From an uncultured Pseudomonadota bacterium (lineage in GTDB: Bacteria; Pseudomonadota; Gammaproteobacteria; Methylococcales; Methylomonadaceae), in contig CAJBJW010000055.1 in NCBI GenBank assembly GCA_903953455.1, positions 1 to 7,432 of the forward strand: a stretch of 7,432 nucleotides of DNA, in the 5' to 3' direction. This document shows, piece after piece, positions 1-5,836 of the stretch (its first letter is position 1; every line of letters begins with the position of its first letter). Both the position numbers and the translations under genes were made by a program. The notes under the pieces were generated by a model. That model was not told the origin of the DNA. It did not search any database and saw only the letters and a program-made list of their open reading frames with translations.

Positions 1-319
1 GCGGTGAAGGCTTAGACTCTGATGATAAAGCGGGCGCCACCCTTTTAGCTGTTTTTTCTTTTACTGACGAACTTGTCGCCTACACTTCTTTTTGACGAGC
101 TACCCTCTCTTTCGCATCAGAAGCCGATTTACTGGCAAGCTGATTATCTGATGAAATGGATTTCGCCTCTTAAGGCTTTTTATCCGCTGGTTGCGTAATG
201 AGCGTGACATCCATGTATTGAGGTGCTTTTTGTTCACGCATAGGGAGCTTGAACAAGACATAATAAATAAAAATGCCATGCAAAATAATAGCCGCCGCTA
301 GCGTGATGAATACCTTCAT
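1..319 (-). pseudogene. TonB-like energy transducer, 5' part, interrupted by two in-frame stop codons; runs off the left edge
   Basis: The ATG (317-319) overlaps the gshB stop codon as ATGA. The frame begins MKVFITLAAAIILHGIFI, a short inner-membrane anchor, and continues through a segment ending MDVTLITQPADKKP, typical of the TonB-like protein encoded after gshB in gammaproteobacteria. Codon 50 is TAA (170-172) and codon 80 is TAG (80-82). Between and beyond them the same frame still reads as a Lys/Ser/Ala-rich periplasmic linker (EAKSISSDNQLASKSA, then VKEKTAKRVAPALSSE) with no frameshift. Both stops could derive from Gln codons (CAA, CAG) by one C-to-T change. TonB proteins carry proton-motive energy from ExbBD to outer-membrane receptors through a C-terminal domain, which lies outside the window. 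As read, the product would be a 49-residue membrane stub. Recent inactivation is the simplest view; sequencing error or readthrough cannot be excluded. Family assignment rests on context, anchor and linker composition. Confidence 0.68.
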
Positions 320-1266
320 TTAGCCACAATCGTTTCGATATGATCCATTAAAACGCCCGCTATATTCAGCCCAAATTGGGCATCCAATTCTTGCACACAG
401 GTGGGACTGGTGACGTTAATTTCCGTTAGCGTATCACCAATAACGTCCAACCCAACAAAAATCAAACCTTTAGCTTTAAGTGTCGGTGCCACTTGGCTCA
501 CAATCCAGCGATCATGCTCAGTTAAAGGCCGCCCTTCTGCGCGACCACCGGCGGCAAGATTTCCGCGCGTTTCGCCTTGCTGAGGAATACGCGCAAGCGC
601 ATAAGGAATCGCCTCCCCATTGACGACAAGAATACGTTTATCACCGTCTTTAATCGCTGGCAAATAACGCTGCGCCATAATGTAGCGTTGATTATAATTC
701 GTCATCGTTTCCAAAATAACACTGATATTAGGGTCCTCTAAGCGCAAACGAAATATCGATGTCCCGCCCATGCCATCAAGCGGCTTTAAAATAATGTCCT
801 GCTGTTCTTCTAAAAACTGGCGAATCTGAACAGCGCGACTTGACACCAATGTTTCCGCGCAACATTGCGAAAACCATGAGGTAAAAAGCTTCTCATTCGC
901 ATCACGCAATGATTGCGGTTTATTGACCACATAAACACCCGCATCTTCAGCTCTCTGCAAAATTGTTGTGGCATAAAGAAACTCGGAATCAAAAGGTGGA
1001 TCTTTGCGCATTAATATGACATCAAGCTCTGATAAATCAATAATTTGCTCACGAATAAATTCGTGCCAACGTGACGCATTGCGTTCAACGGTCAGTAGAC
1101 GTGTTCTTGCATAGGCACGACCGTTGCGCAGAAAAAGATCCCCCATTTCCATATAGTAAAGCTGCCATCCACGGCTTTGCGCCTCAAGGAGCATAGCAAA
1201 ACTGGTGTCTTTTTTGATGTTAATTTGGTCAATACTGTCCATGACCATACCGAGTTTAATAGACAT
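316..1266 (-). CDS. gshB: Glutathione synthetase (ATP-grasp ligase)
   Basis: This cytosolic enzyme joins glycine to gamma-glutamylcysteine using ATP, the second step of glutathione synthesis. The 316 residues match the E. coli GshB length. Family landmarks appear in order: RKDPPFD at 87-93, NKPQSLRDANEKL at 115-127, the ATP-grasp segment KPLDGMGG at 161-168, GDKRI at 208-212, NLAAGG at 236-241, and the metal/substrate loop TEINVTSPT at 281-289. No key motif is missing, so the enzyme should be active. The start MSIKLGMVMDSID matches the usual N-terminus of the family. The ribosome-binding site is weak (AGAAG about 11 bases upstream of the ATG). The gene is divergent from rpmB and shares its stop codon with the ATG of the tonB-like gene, implying translational coupling. 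Loss of that partner has not affected gshB itself. Confidence 0.97.
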   Translation of the reverse strand: MSIKLGMVMDSIDQINIKKDTSFAMLLEAQSRGWQLYYMEMGDLFLRNGRAYARTRLLTVERNASRWHEFIREQIIDLSELDVILMRKDPPFDSEFLYATTILQRAEDAGVYVVNKPQSLRDANEKLFTSWFSQCCAETLVSSRAVQIRQFLEEQQDIILKPLDGMGGTSIFRLRLEDPNISVILETMTNYNQRYIMAQRYLPAIKDGDKRILVVNGEAIPYALARIPQQGETRGNLAAGGRAEGRPLTEHDRWIVSQVAPTLKAKGLIFVGLDVIGDTLTEINVTSPTCVQELDAQFGLNIAGVLMDHIETIVAK

Positions 1267-1308
1267 TAGCGTTTTATCTTCTGAGTGATTTAGTGTAAAG
1301 TAGTGTTA

Positions 1309-1337
1309 ATTATATCGAGTTTATTATTTACCTAGAA
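1309..1337 (-). promoter_or_regulatory. Probable gshB promoter (perfect -10, poor -35)
   Basis: Read on the minus strand, 1314-1309 is a perfect TATAAT. At 17-base spacing the -35 position (1337-1332) reads TTCTAG, a poor match. The expected transcript start lies roughly 35 bases ahead of the gshB ATG. This -35 position touches the -35 box of the divergent rpmB promoter, so the two polymerase sites overlap and could compete. The call rests on the -10 alone. Confidence 0.45.
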
Positions 1338-1355
1338 AAGAAATTTTGGTATAAA
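1327..1355 (+). promoter_or_regulatory. Probable rpmB-rpmG promoter with extended -10
   Basis: TTTACC (1327-1332) and TATAAA (1350-1355) lie 17 bases apart, matching the sigma-70 consensus at four and five of six positions. The -10 is preceded by TG one base upstream (TGGTATAAA, 1347-1355), the extended -10 arrangement that supports strong initiation. This gives a leader of about 35 bases before the rpmB ATG. The site overlaps the predicted gshB promoter on the other strand. Confidence 0.55.
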
Positions 1356-1397
1356 GCCGGATTATATTTTAAATTTATACAGCTACAGAGGTTTTTC

Positions 1398-1634
1398 ATG
1401 TCAAGAGTATGTCAAGTTACGGGTAAACGCCCGATGACTGGAAATAACGTTTCACACGCAAACAACAGAACAAGAAGACGTTTTTTGCCTAATCTTCAAC
1501 ACCACCGTTTTTGGGTTGAGAGCGAAAACCGTTGGGTACGTCTGCGCGTATCAACAAAAGCCATGCGCATTATCGACAAAAACGGCATCGATGCAGTTTT
1601 AGCGGATTTGCGTAAAGCAGGCCAAAAAGTTTAA
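1398..1634 (+). CDS. rpmB: 50S ribosomal protein L28
   Basis: This small basic protein belongs to the large ribosomal subunit. The 78 residues are the normal bacterial length and the whole sequence fits the L28 pattern: SRVCQVTGKRP at the N-terminus, the basic stretch HANNRTRRRFLPNLQ in the middle, and the C-terminal segment RLRVSTKAMRIIDKNG followed by a short helix ending GQKV. The start is supported by AGAGG (1387-1391), six bases ahead of the ATG. rpmG begins 25 bases after the stop, the standard rpmB-rpmG arrangement, and both are probably transcribed from the promoter at 1327-1355. Confidence 0.98.
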   Translation: MSRVCQVTGKRPMTGNNVSHANNRTRRRFLPNLQHHRFWVESENRWVRLRVSTKAMRIIDKNGIDAVLADLRKAGQKV

Positions 1635-1659
1635 CCCCTATTTTTGAGAGGATAAAATC

Positions 1660-1815
1660 ATGCGTGATAAAATTAAATTGATTTCGACAGAAGGTACGGG
1701 TCATTTTTACACTACAACAAAAAATAAAAAAACGATGCCAGAAAAAATGGAAATCAAAAAGTTTGATCCATTTGTTCGCAGACACGTTATTTATAAAGAA
1801 GCTAAAATTAAATAG
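1660..1815 (+). CDS. rpmG: 50S ribosomal protein L33 (cysteine-free form)
   Basis: This 51-residue basic protein of the large ribosomal subunit begins MRDKIKLISTEGTGHFYTT and ends with the family's Lys/Arg-rich strand KKFDPFVRRHVIYKEAKIK. It has no cysteines, so it is the zinc-independent form of L33 usual in gammaproteobacteria, not the form with two CxxC pairs. GAGAGG (1646-1651) eight bases ahead of the ATG is a strong ribosome-binding site. It ends with TAG. It is co-oriented with rpmB 25 bases downstream of it and followed by a large hairpin. Confidence 0.97.
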   Translation: MRDKIKLISTEGTGHFYTTTKNKKTMPEKMEIKKFDPFVRRHVIYKEAKIK

Positions 1816-1828
1816 TTTCACTGCGTTA

Positions 1829-1872
1829 TTAGCATCAGGTTAACGCCATTCGAGCTGCGTTAATCTGGCTAA
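1829..1872. other. Long imperfect hairpin downstream of rpmG
   Basis: Two arms can pair over 16 base pairs: TTAGC (1829-1833) with GCTAA (1868-1872), then after a 2-base bulge at 1834-1835, CAGGTTAACGC (1836-1846) with GCGTTAATCTG (1857-1867). The stem contains one G-T pair and the loop is 10 bases. It begins 14 bases after the rpmG stop. It is not a textbook intrinsic terminator, because the first T-run (TTTTT, about 1893-1897) comes 20 bases after the stem. It could be an RNA stabiliser, an attenuating structure, or one copy of a dispersed REP-like palindrome. Confidence 0.55.
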
Positions 1873-1907
1873 TACCGACAACCCCTCAGTCTGTTTTTCT
1901 TCGCTTC

Positions 1908-1936
1908 TTGTTTGTCCCCATCCAATCGATTACTAT
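1908..1936 (+). promoter_or_regulatory. Weak candidate promoter for the glycine-zipper lipoprotein gene
   Basis: TTGTTT (1908-1913) and TACTAT (1931-1936) are separated by 17 bases and match the sigma-70 consensus at three and four of six positions. The spacing and the position about 45 bases ahead of the ATG at 1980 are the main support. This is only a plausible site. Confidence 0.27.
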
Positions 1937-1979
1937 TTATCGTGTAATGCCTATTTTTTAACCTCACACGGTAATATTT

Positions 1980-2378
1980 ATGACATCGACAACTAAAATT
2001 AGCTTTCTTCTTGTCAGTACGCTTTCGCTTGCAGGTTGCTATAGCCAAGGTGGCTGGACACCTACCGTGGACGCTTATGGCGACCCTAATGCACAATTCA
2101 TCAACCGAGATATGGGCGATTGTCAGCAATTAGCCACGCATGCTTCTGGTGGCACGGCAAAAGAAACCGCTATTGGTGCGGGCGTTGGCGGGCTTATTGG
2201 TGGCGCAACAGGCGCAGCACTTGGCGCAATTGTTGGAAGTCCGGGAACAGGCGCAGCACTTGGCGCAGCTGCTGGTGGTATTGGTGGCGCAGCAAAGCAA
2301 GGCTTTTCAGCAGAAGATGAATATAAACGCGCTTACTCAAGCTGTATGCGCAATCGCGGTCACCATATTGTTAACTAA
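1980..2378 (+). CDS. Glycine-zipper outer-envelope lipoprotein
   Basis: The 132-residue product starts with a lipoprotein signal: a hydrophobic stretch ending in the lipobox LAGC, so Cys20 would be lipidated. The mature part has a short polar region with Cys48, then a long glycine zipper (about 66-104: GAGVGGLIGGATGAALGAIV and a second unit TGAALGAAAGGIGGA), and a polar tail YKRAYSSCMRNRGHHIVN with Cys122. Glycine zippers pack helices tightly in membranes and are common in small envelope lipoproteins related to the YMGG/Slp-like families; the exact function is unknown. The two mature-domain cysteines besides Cys20 could form a disulfide (inference). No good ribosome-binding site precedes the ATG (only CACGG), so expression may be modest. 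dcd follows 27 bases downstream. Confidence 0.85.
   Translation: MTSTTKISFLLVSTLSLAGCYSQGGWTPTVDAYGDPNAQFINRDMGDCQQLATHASGGTAKETAIGAGVGGLIGGATGAALGAIVGSPGTGAALGAAAGGIGGAAKQGFSAEDEYKRAYSSCMRNRGHHIVN
2207..2267 (+). repeat. Exact 22-bp direct repeat within the glycine-zipper coding sequence
   Basis: The 22 bases at 2207-2228 recur identically at 2246-2267, beginning AACAGGCGCAGCAC. The offset is 39 bases (13 codons), so the reading frame is kept and both copies encode TGAALGA. Codon-level identity suggests recent in-frame duplication, or a tract able to gain or lose zipper units by slippage. Confidence 0.9.
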
Positions 2379-2405
2379 CTTTTACAATTTTTTACTTTAC
2401 GCGCT

Positions 2406-2972
2406 ATGAGCATAAAATCAGATAAATGGATACGTCGCATGGCGGCAGAACACGGGATGATTTGCCCCTTTGAACACAATCAAGTGCGTGAAAACGAAAA
2501 CGGGCGTGTCATTTCTTACGGCACATCAAGTTACGGTTATGATGTGCGTTGCGCGGATGAGTTCAAAATTTTCACCAATATCAATTCCGCTATTGTTGAT
2601 CCTAAAAATTTCGATCCAACGAGTTTTGTTGACGTGCAATCCGACGTTTGCATTATCCCCCCTAATTCATTTGCACTCGCAAGAACGGTCGAATATTTCC
2701 GTATTCCTCGTGATGTCCTCACCATTTGCTTAGGCAAATCGACGTATGCGCGTTGCGGTATCATTGTGAATGTCACGCCTTTAGAGCCGGAATGGGAAGG
2801 ACACGTCACGCTTGAATTTTCAAATACAACTACCCTACCCGCCAAAATTTACGCCAACGAAGGCGTTGCGCAAATGCTATTTTTTGGTGGTGACGAGCAG
2901 TGCGAAACCTCGTATGCAGATAGAGGCGGAAAATACCAAGGTCAAACTGGCGTCACACTTCCTAAAACCTAA
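2406..2972 (+). CDS. dcd: dCTP deaminase
   Basis: This enzyme deaminates dCTP to dUTP, feeding dUTPase and dTMP synthesis; it works as a trimer in the cytosol. The 188 residues closely follow the Pseudomonas/Burkholderia type, beginning MSIKSDKWIRRMA and containing SYGTSSYGYDVRC (37-49), IVDPKNFDP (63-71) and CIIPPNSFALARTVEY (82-97). The nucleotide-binding segment GKSTYARCG is at 110-118. The catalytic glutamate is in VTLEFSN, Glu137. The C-terminal lid is GGKYQGQTGVTLPKT (174-188). All expected residues are present. No Shine-Dalgarno sequence is visible in the AT-rich 27 bases ahead of the ATG, but the start is fixed by the conserved N-terminus. It is co-oriented with the lipoprotein gene upstream and the JAMM peptidase gene 33 bases downstream. 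Confidence 0.98.
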   Translation: MSIKSDKWIRRMAAEHGMICPFEHNQVRENENGRVISYGTSSYGYDVRCADEFKIFTNINSAIVDPKNFDPTSFVDVQSDVCIIPPNSFALARTVEYFRIPRDVLTICLGKSTYARCGIIVNVTPLEPEWEGHVTLEFSNTTTLPAKIYANEGVAQMLFFGGDEQCETSYADRGGKYQGQTGVTLPKT

Positions 2973-3005
2973 AGCACGTTTTGTTTTTATTTCATTGAGA
3001 AAATC

Positions 3006-3413
3006 ATGACCGATCAAATTACACTTTCACGCGAATTGACAAGTCAACTGCTTCACCTTGCCCAAATTTCCCCAGAAGCAGAAGTTTGCGGTATTGTTAG
3101 CTATAAAAATAAAACGCCAGTGCGTTGCTACCCGATTAAAAATATTGCACCATCGCCAGCTACACAGTTTTTATTTGATCCCACAGAGCATATTGCGGCA
3201 ACGAAAACCTTGCGTGAGCGTGGCGAAGAAATATTTGCTATTTATCATTCACACCCCAGTGCGCCAGCTTATCCTTCTTCGCTCGATTTAGATAATTTAG
3301 CGTATATCGATGCATTGCATTTTATAATTTCGCTTAATACGAAAGGTATCTTAGAATTACGCGCGTTTGATATAAAAAACAAACAGGCTACTGAATTACG
3401 AATAACGCTCTAA
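3006..3413 (+). CDS. JAMM/MPN+ domain metallopeptidase (Mov34/M67 family)
   Basis: The 135-residue protein is a single JAMM domain with the complete zinc-site signature: Glu26 in EVCGIV, then His81-x-His83 with seven residues before Ser91-x-x-Asp94 (YHSHPSAPAYPSSLD). The family removes ubiquitin-like tails or C-terminal residues; in bacteria, relatives process sulfur-carrier proteins of the ThiS/MoaD/CysO type. No sulfur-carrier or E1-like gene is adjacent here, so the substrate is unknown. It has no signal peptide and is presumably cytosolic. A weak GAGAA precedes the ATG. It is likely co-transcribed with dcd. Activity is inferred from intact ligands; the pathway is not. Confidence 0.9.
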   Translation: MTDQITLSRELTSQLLHLAQISPEAEVCGIVSYKNKTPVRCYPIKNIAPSPATQFLFDPTEHIAATKTLRERGEEIFAIYHSHPSAPAYPSSLDLDNLAYIDALHFIISLNTKGILELRAFDIKNKQATELRITL

Positions 3414-3450
3414 GCACAAGTAGCTTAGTCGTGCATAAAGTGCTTTTTTT
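3412..3450 (+). terminator. Possible weak terminator after the JAMM gene
   Basis: AAGCAC (3412-3417), overlapping the stop codon, can pair with GTGCTT (3440-3445), and the right arm runs into seven Ts (3444-3450). The stem is only six pairs and the loop is 22 bases, so it would be a weak terminator at best. The lipoprotein gene starts 23 bases after the T-run. Confidence 0.33.
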
Positions 3451-3472
3451 AAAACTATCGAGATTTCATGCA

Positions 3473-3901
3473 ATGAAAAAAATTTTATTACTATCACTGA
3501 CCGCTTTACTACTCAATGGATGTAGTGAAAAAAATAATTATGAAGCGGCTGTTTTAGCGGAACTCCAACGAGAAAAAAATTCACAAGACCCAAAGGAATA
3601 CAGTGTACCCGTTGAAAAAATGGCAGACTGTATTGTTGAAAAATCATCAGATAACATGCCGGGATTATTCGCATTCGATCCCGATAGACTGACAGCATTT
3701 CGCAACTATACAAAAATGCTAACGCTACCCCAATCTGCGGATCCTAAAAAAACCATGGAAGAATTACGCAATGATTTTGGTACGCCTAAAGATTTGACAA
3801 CTGCCCGTTCTAATTACATAGAAAGCGAAATGGAATGCCTAGCATTATTTATGGCAAATACCGAAGGCGGAGAGAACGAAGAAACCACGAAACCAGAATA
3901 A
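3473..3901 (+). CDS. Small predicted lipoprotein with two conserved-looking cysteines
   Basis: I chose the ATG at 3473, 14 codons inside the longest frame (which would need a GTG at 3431), because it gives a clean lipoprotein signal: MKKILLLSLTALLLNGC, with the lipobox cysteine at 17. A weak GAGA lies about 10 bases upstream. The mature protein is about 125 residues, mostly helical and charged, with Cys53 (KMADCIVEK) and Cys122 (SEMECLALF) placed symmetrically as if to form a disulfide. The middle contains MPGLFAFDPDRLTAFRNYTKM and ends with an acidic tail GGENEETTKPE. I do not recognise the family. It sits 26 bases ahead of a second lipoprotein gene and probably shares a transcript with it. 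Periplasmic, membrane-anchored location is inferred from the lipobox. Confidence 0.75.
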   Translation: MKKILLLSLTALLLNGCSEKNNYEAAVLAELQREKNSQDPKEYSVPVEKMADCIVEKSSDNMPGLFAFDPDRLTAFRNYTKMLTLPQSADPKKTMEELRNDFGTPKDLTTARSNYIESEMECLALFMANTEGGENEETTKPE

Positions 3902-3927
3902 TTTTTTTTCAAATAGTACGGTGCAGC

Positions 3928-4224
3928 ATGAAACGATTAACCTTTTTAATGACATTGAGTCTTCTTTCAGCAGGTTGCGCTTACGAGCGCTCGGCACCTT
4001 ACTATGGCTATTCCTCTTATAGAACAGTCCCCCAGTCGAGTTATTACTCGCGCGAGTACTACTACACGCCACCGCAACATTACTATGCTCCAGCACCTCA
4101 TTATCATTACGAAAATGAATATCATGAACACCACGAGCGACATGAACACTATGAAAAACATAACGCATATGAACGCCAAGGGCGCCATAATAGATACGGT
4201 AGACATCGCGAAGGTAGAAACTAG
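3928..4224 (+). CDS. Tyr/His-rich predicted lipoprotein
   Basis: The start at 3928 (98 residues) is preferred over the longer frame from 3835, since it yields a lipoprotein signal MKRLTFLMTLSLLSAGC with Cys17 as the lipidated residue and avoids overlapping the upstream gene. The mature part is strongly biased: 18 tyrosines and 11 histidines in the whole protein. A Tyr/Pro/Ser-rich half (19-61) is followed by a His/Glu-rich stretch (YHEHHERHEHYEKHNAYE, 65-82) and a basic Arg/His/Gly tail. No folded domain is evident. The His/Glu cluster could bind divalent metal, and the basic tail could contact peptidoglycan or polyanions; both are inference. A weak CGG is the only ribosome-binding signal. 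It ends in TAG. Similar biased lipoproteins exist widely, but I cannot name a family. Confidence 0.68.
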   Translation: MKRLTFLMTLSLLSAGCAYERSAPYYGYSSYRTVPQSSYYSREYYYTPPQHYYAPAPHYHYENEYHEHHERHEHYEKHNAYERQGRHNRYGRHREGRN

Positions 4225-4270
4225 TTATTTTTAAAATTGATCAATAACGCATATTGAGAGGCGATAACGT

Positions 4271-5755
4271 ATGTCAAACAGATTCGGTGAACTTTTACAG
4301 TCTTTTTACAATTTCGGCTCGCTCTCTTATAAAAAAATCATTCAAACAACGACCGTTGGATTAGACGTTAATATTGGTTTTGGGCAATCTTATGTAGCAA
4401 AAATGAATAATTTAACTATTCATGGTAATCAGGGCTTAGAACAAGTCACACTCGCACAAAATGTAAAGGGCATCATTATTGATTCTACTGTTGAATCAGT
4501 GGTACTCACTGGCGTGAAATTTAACCCGAGCGCACTTCTCTCTTCTCAAAATAAAATTACCATAACATCAAATACGGAAAATATTGCCACGCTAAGTATT
4601 GCCGACAAACATTATGAAGCGCTCTATTTTGCTAATGCAGCAGGTACACTGTCTCTTGATAGCTTAGGAAAAGGTATTTTTAATTTATCTCGTATTCAAC
4701 TCGACCCTAATGAAAATTACACCGCAAAGGTAAATAAGTTGCAGGTCTATGGCAATACAGGGCAAGAAAAAGTCACCATTGCTCCTACAATTTCAGGCGT
4801 CACTGTTGCAAGTAATATAGAAAGTGTCGCTTTTAGTGGCAATGTGTCCGATTACAGCTACAGTATTAAACGCGGCAGTGTTGTAGTAACAGATACCGTA
4901 ACAGGCTTAGCAACCGCGGTTGTGAATGTCAATTATGACCCTAGCGGCACCTTGCTTGAGTTTGCCAATAAAACGCTGACAGCGACAAGGAATTCGCAAG
5001 GCATCACAGTCACCGATCCCACTGCATCGAGTTTAACTGATATGTCTGGCGGCACAAATTTTCAATACCGTATTGATTTAAGTTCTGCCAAACTGGGTAC
5101 CTATCTCAGTGATGTGCAAAACGCATTAAAAATTAGCTTAGAAAACATTGGGGATTACCTCAGCACAAAAGTGCCACTTCAAATACAAATACTCACTGAA
5201 CGCGTCAGCACAAAAGTGCTAGCCCAAGCCAGTGCTACACTGACAAATATAACTGGTTTGAACGGCGTGACGCAAACGACCACCTTTCTTGCTGATTCAC
5301 TGCAAGGAATAGATACCAATCCGGGTCAAGATGATTTAACACTTTTTCTTAACCTATCCAATATTCATCAAATGTCCTTTAGCGGCAAGCCCGTGGCAGG
5401 AAAATACGATTTTGTCAGTATTTTAACGCATGAAATTTTGCATGGCTTAGCGTTTACTGGTAACTTAGACAGCAATGGTGAAAAAACGCCTTTTGACGCA
5501 CTCGTTTCAATGGAAAATGGCGCCCCCGTGTTTACTGGTGCTCGTGCAAAAGCATTGAATGCCAATAAGCCAATTGCTTTAGAACCCGAAACTGTTGGCA
5601 ATGGTTCGGCTTATTATCATTTAACATTGGAGAATGATTTGATGTCAGACACATTTGGAAAAGGTGAAGTTCGCAGTATTTCAGCACTTGACCTGGCTAT
5701 ACTCGAAGATCTTGGACTCTCCATCGTTGGCGTTGCGCCTATCGCGGTGGTTTAG
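4271..5755 (+). CDS. Putative exported zinc metalloprotease with N-terminal beta-type repeats
   Basis: The 494-residue protein has no Sec signal peptide. Residues 41-81 and 150-190 are two copies of a repeat (18 of 41 identical), each with YxAKxNxL, GNxGxExVT and ESV cores, like beta-roll or adhesin units of proteins exported by type I systems. The C-terminal part holds a zinc-protease motif HEILHGLAF: His387, Glu388 and His391. Near the end, GSAYYHLTLENDLMSD (445-460) followed by SALDLAILEDLGL (471-483) matches the closing pattern of secreted HExxH proteases in which a His and LM...DLG follow; His450 is the best candidate for the third ligand. GAGAGG (4256-4261) nine bases ahead of the ATG is a strong ribosome-binding site. 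Type I export is inferred from repeats, lack of a signal and the C-terminal position of the catalytic part; no ABC exporter gene is in the window. The substrate is unknown. Confidence 0.72.
   Translation: MSNRFGELLQSFYNFGSLSYKKIIQTTTVGLDVNIGFGQSYVAKMNNLTIHGNQGLEQVTLAQNVKGIIIDSTVESVVLTGVKFNPSALLSSQNKITITSNTENIATLSIADKHYEALYFANAAGTLSLDSLGKGIFNLSRIQLDPNENYTAKVNKLQVYGNTGQEKVTIAPTISGVTVASNIESVAFSGNVSDYSYSIKRGSVVVTDTVTGLATAVVNVNYDPSGTLLEFANKTLTATRNSQGITVTDPTASSLTDMSGGTNFQYRIDLSSAKLGTYLSDVQNALKISLENIGDYLSTKVPLQIQILTERVSTKVLAQASATLTNITGLNGVTQTTTFLADSLQGIDTNPGQDDLTLFLNLSNIHQMSFSGKPVAGKYDFVSILTHEILHGLAFTGNLDSNGEKTPFDALVSMENGAPVFTGARAKALNANKPIALEPETVGNGSAYYHLTLENDLMSDTFGKGEVRSISALDLAILEDLGLSIVGVAPIAVV
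4391..4840 (+). repeat. Two-copy protein repeat in the metalloprotease N-terminal half
   Basis: Copy 1 is 4391-4513 (residues 41-81) and copy 2 is 4718-4840 (residues 150-190). Shared positions include Y-x-A-K-x-N-x-L, G-N-x-G-x-E-x-V-T-x-A and E-S-V-x-x-x-G. Divergence at the DNA level shows the duplication is old. The extra strand-rich sequence after each copy suggests repeat units of about 109 residues. Confidence 0.75.
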
Positions 5756-5789
5756 TGTCGATTTTTCAAGTTTCAAGCCGTTATGCCGA

Positions 5790-5836
5790 TATCACACGTG
5801 CATGAATTTATTTTATGTGATAGAAAATTAATTTTC
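5790..5836. promoter_or_regulatory. Inverted repeat plus 14-bp perfect palindrome ahead of the Asn/Ser-rich gene
   Basis: TATCACA (5790-5796) and TGTGATA (5816-5822) form a 7-base inverted repeat separated by 19 bases, and directly after it GAAAATTAATTTTC (5823-5836) is a perfect palindrome. The half-sites resemble TGTGA/TCACA, but their orientation and spacing do not fit a CRP operator. The stretch could be an operator or a weak RNA hairpin; there is no T-run after it, so it is not an obvious terminator for the protease gene. I found no convincing sigma-70 promoter in this spacer. Confidence 0.35.

Noticed and set aside
1..319. Reassigned stop codons (TAA and TAG read as Gln) explaining the tonB frame
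   Set aside because: TAG and TAA end several intact genes in the window at family-typical C-termini (rpmG with TAG, dcd and rpmB with TAA), so a general code change does not fit.
1570..1821. Minus-strand frame of 83 codons opposite rpmB/rpmG
   Set aside because: It is a Phe/Asn-rich reverse image of Lys-rich ribosomal protein codons; L28 and L33 are certain on the plus strand.
1869..2129. Minus-strand frame of 86 codons across the rpmG-lipoprotein spacer
   Set aside because: It runs through the lipoprotein signal sequence in antisense, has a Lys/Arg-rich patternless product and no start signals.
2120..2409. Alternative plus frames inside the glycine-zipper gene
   Set aside because: They give repetitive Trp/Arg or Gln/Leu strings caused by the repeated GGCGCA tract; the lipoprotein frame has a signal peptide and a sensible C-terminus.
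3845..4206. Minus-strand frames opposite the two small lipoproteins
   Set aside because: They consist of low-complexity complements of Tyr/His codons (Val/Met/Ile-rich), with no homology pattern or ribosome-binding site. The plus strand has lipobox signals in both genes.
5790..5822. CRP-type operator
   Set aside because: The half-sites are TCACA then TGTGA, reversed relative to TGTGA-N6-TCACA, and 19 or more bases apart.
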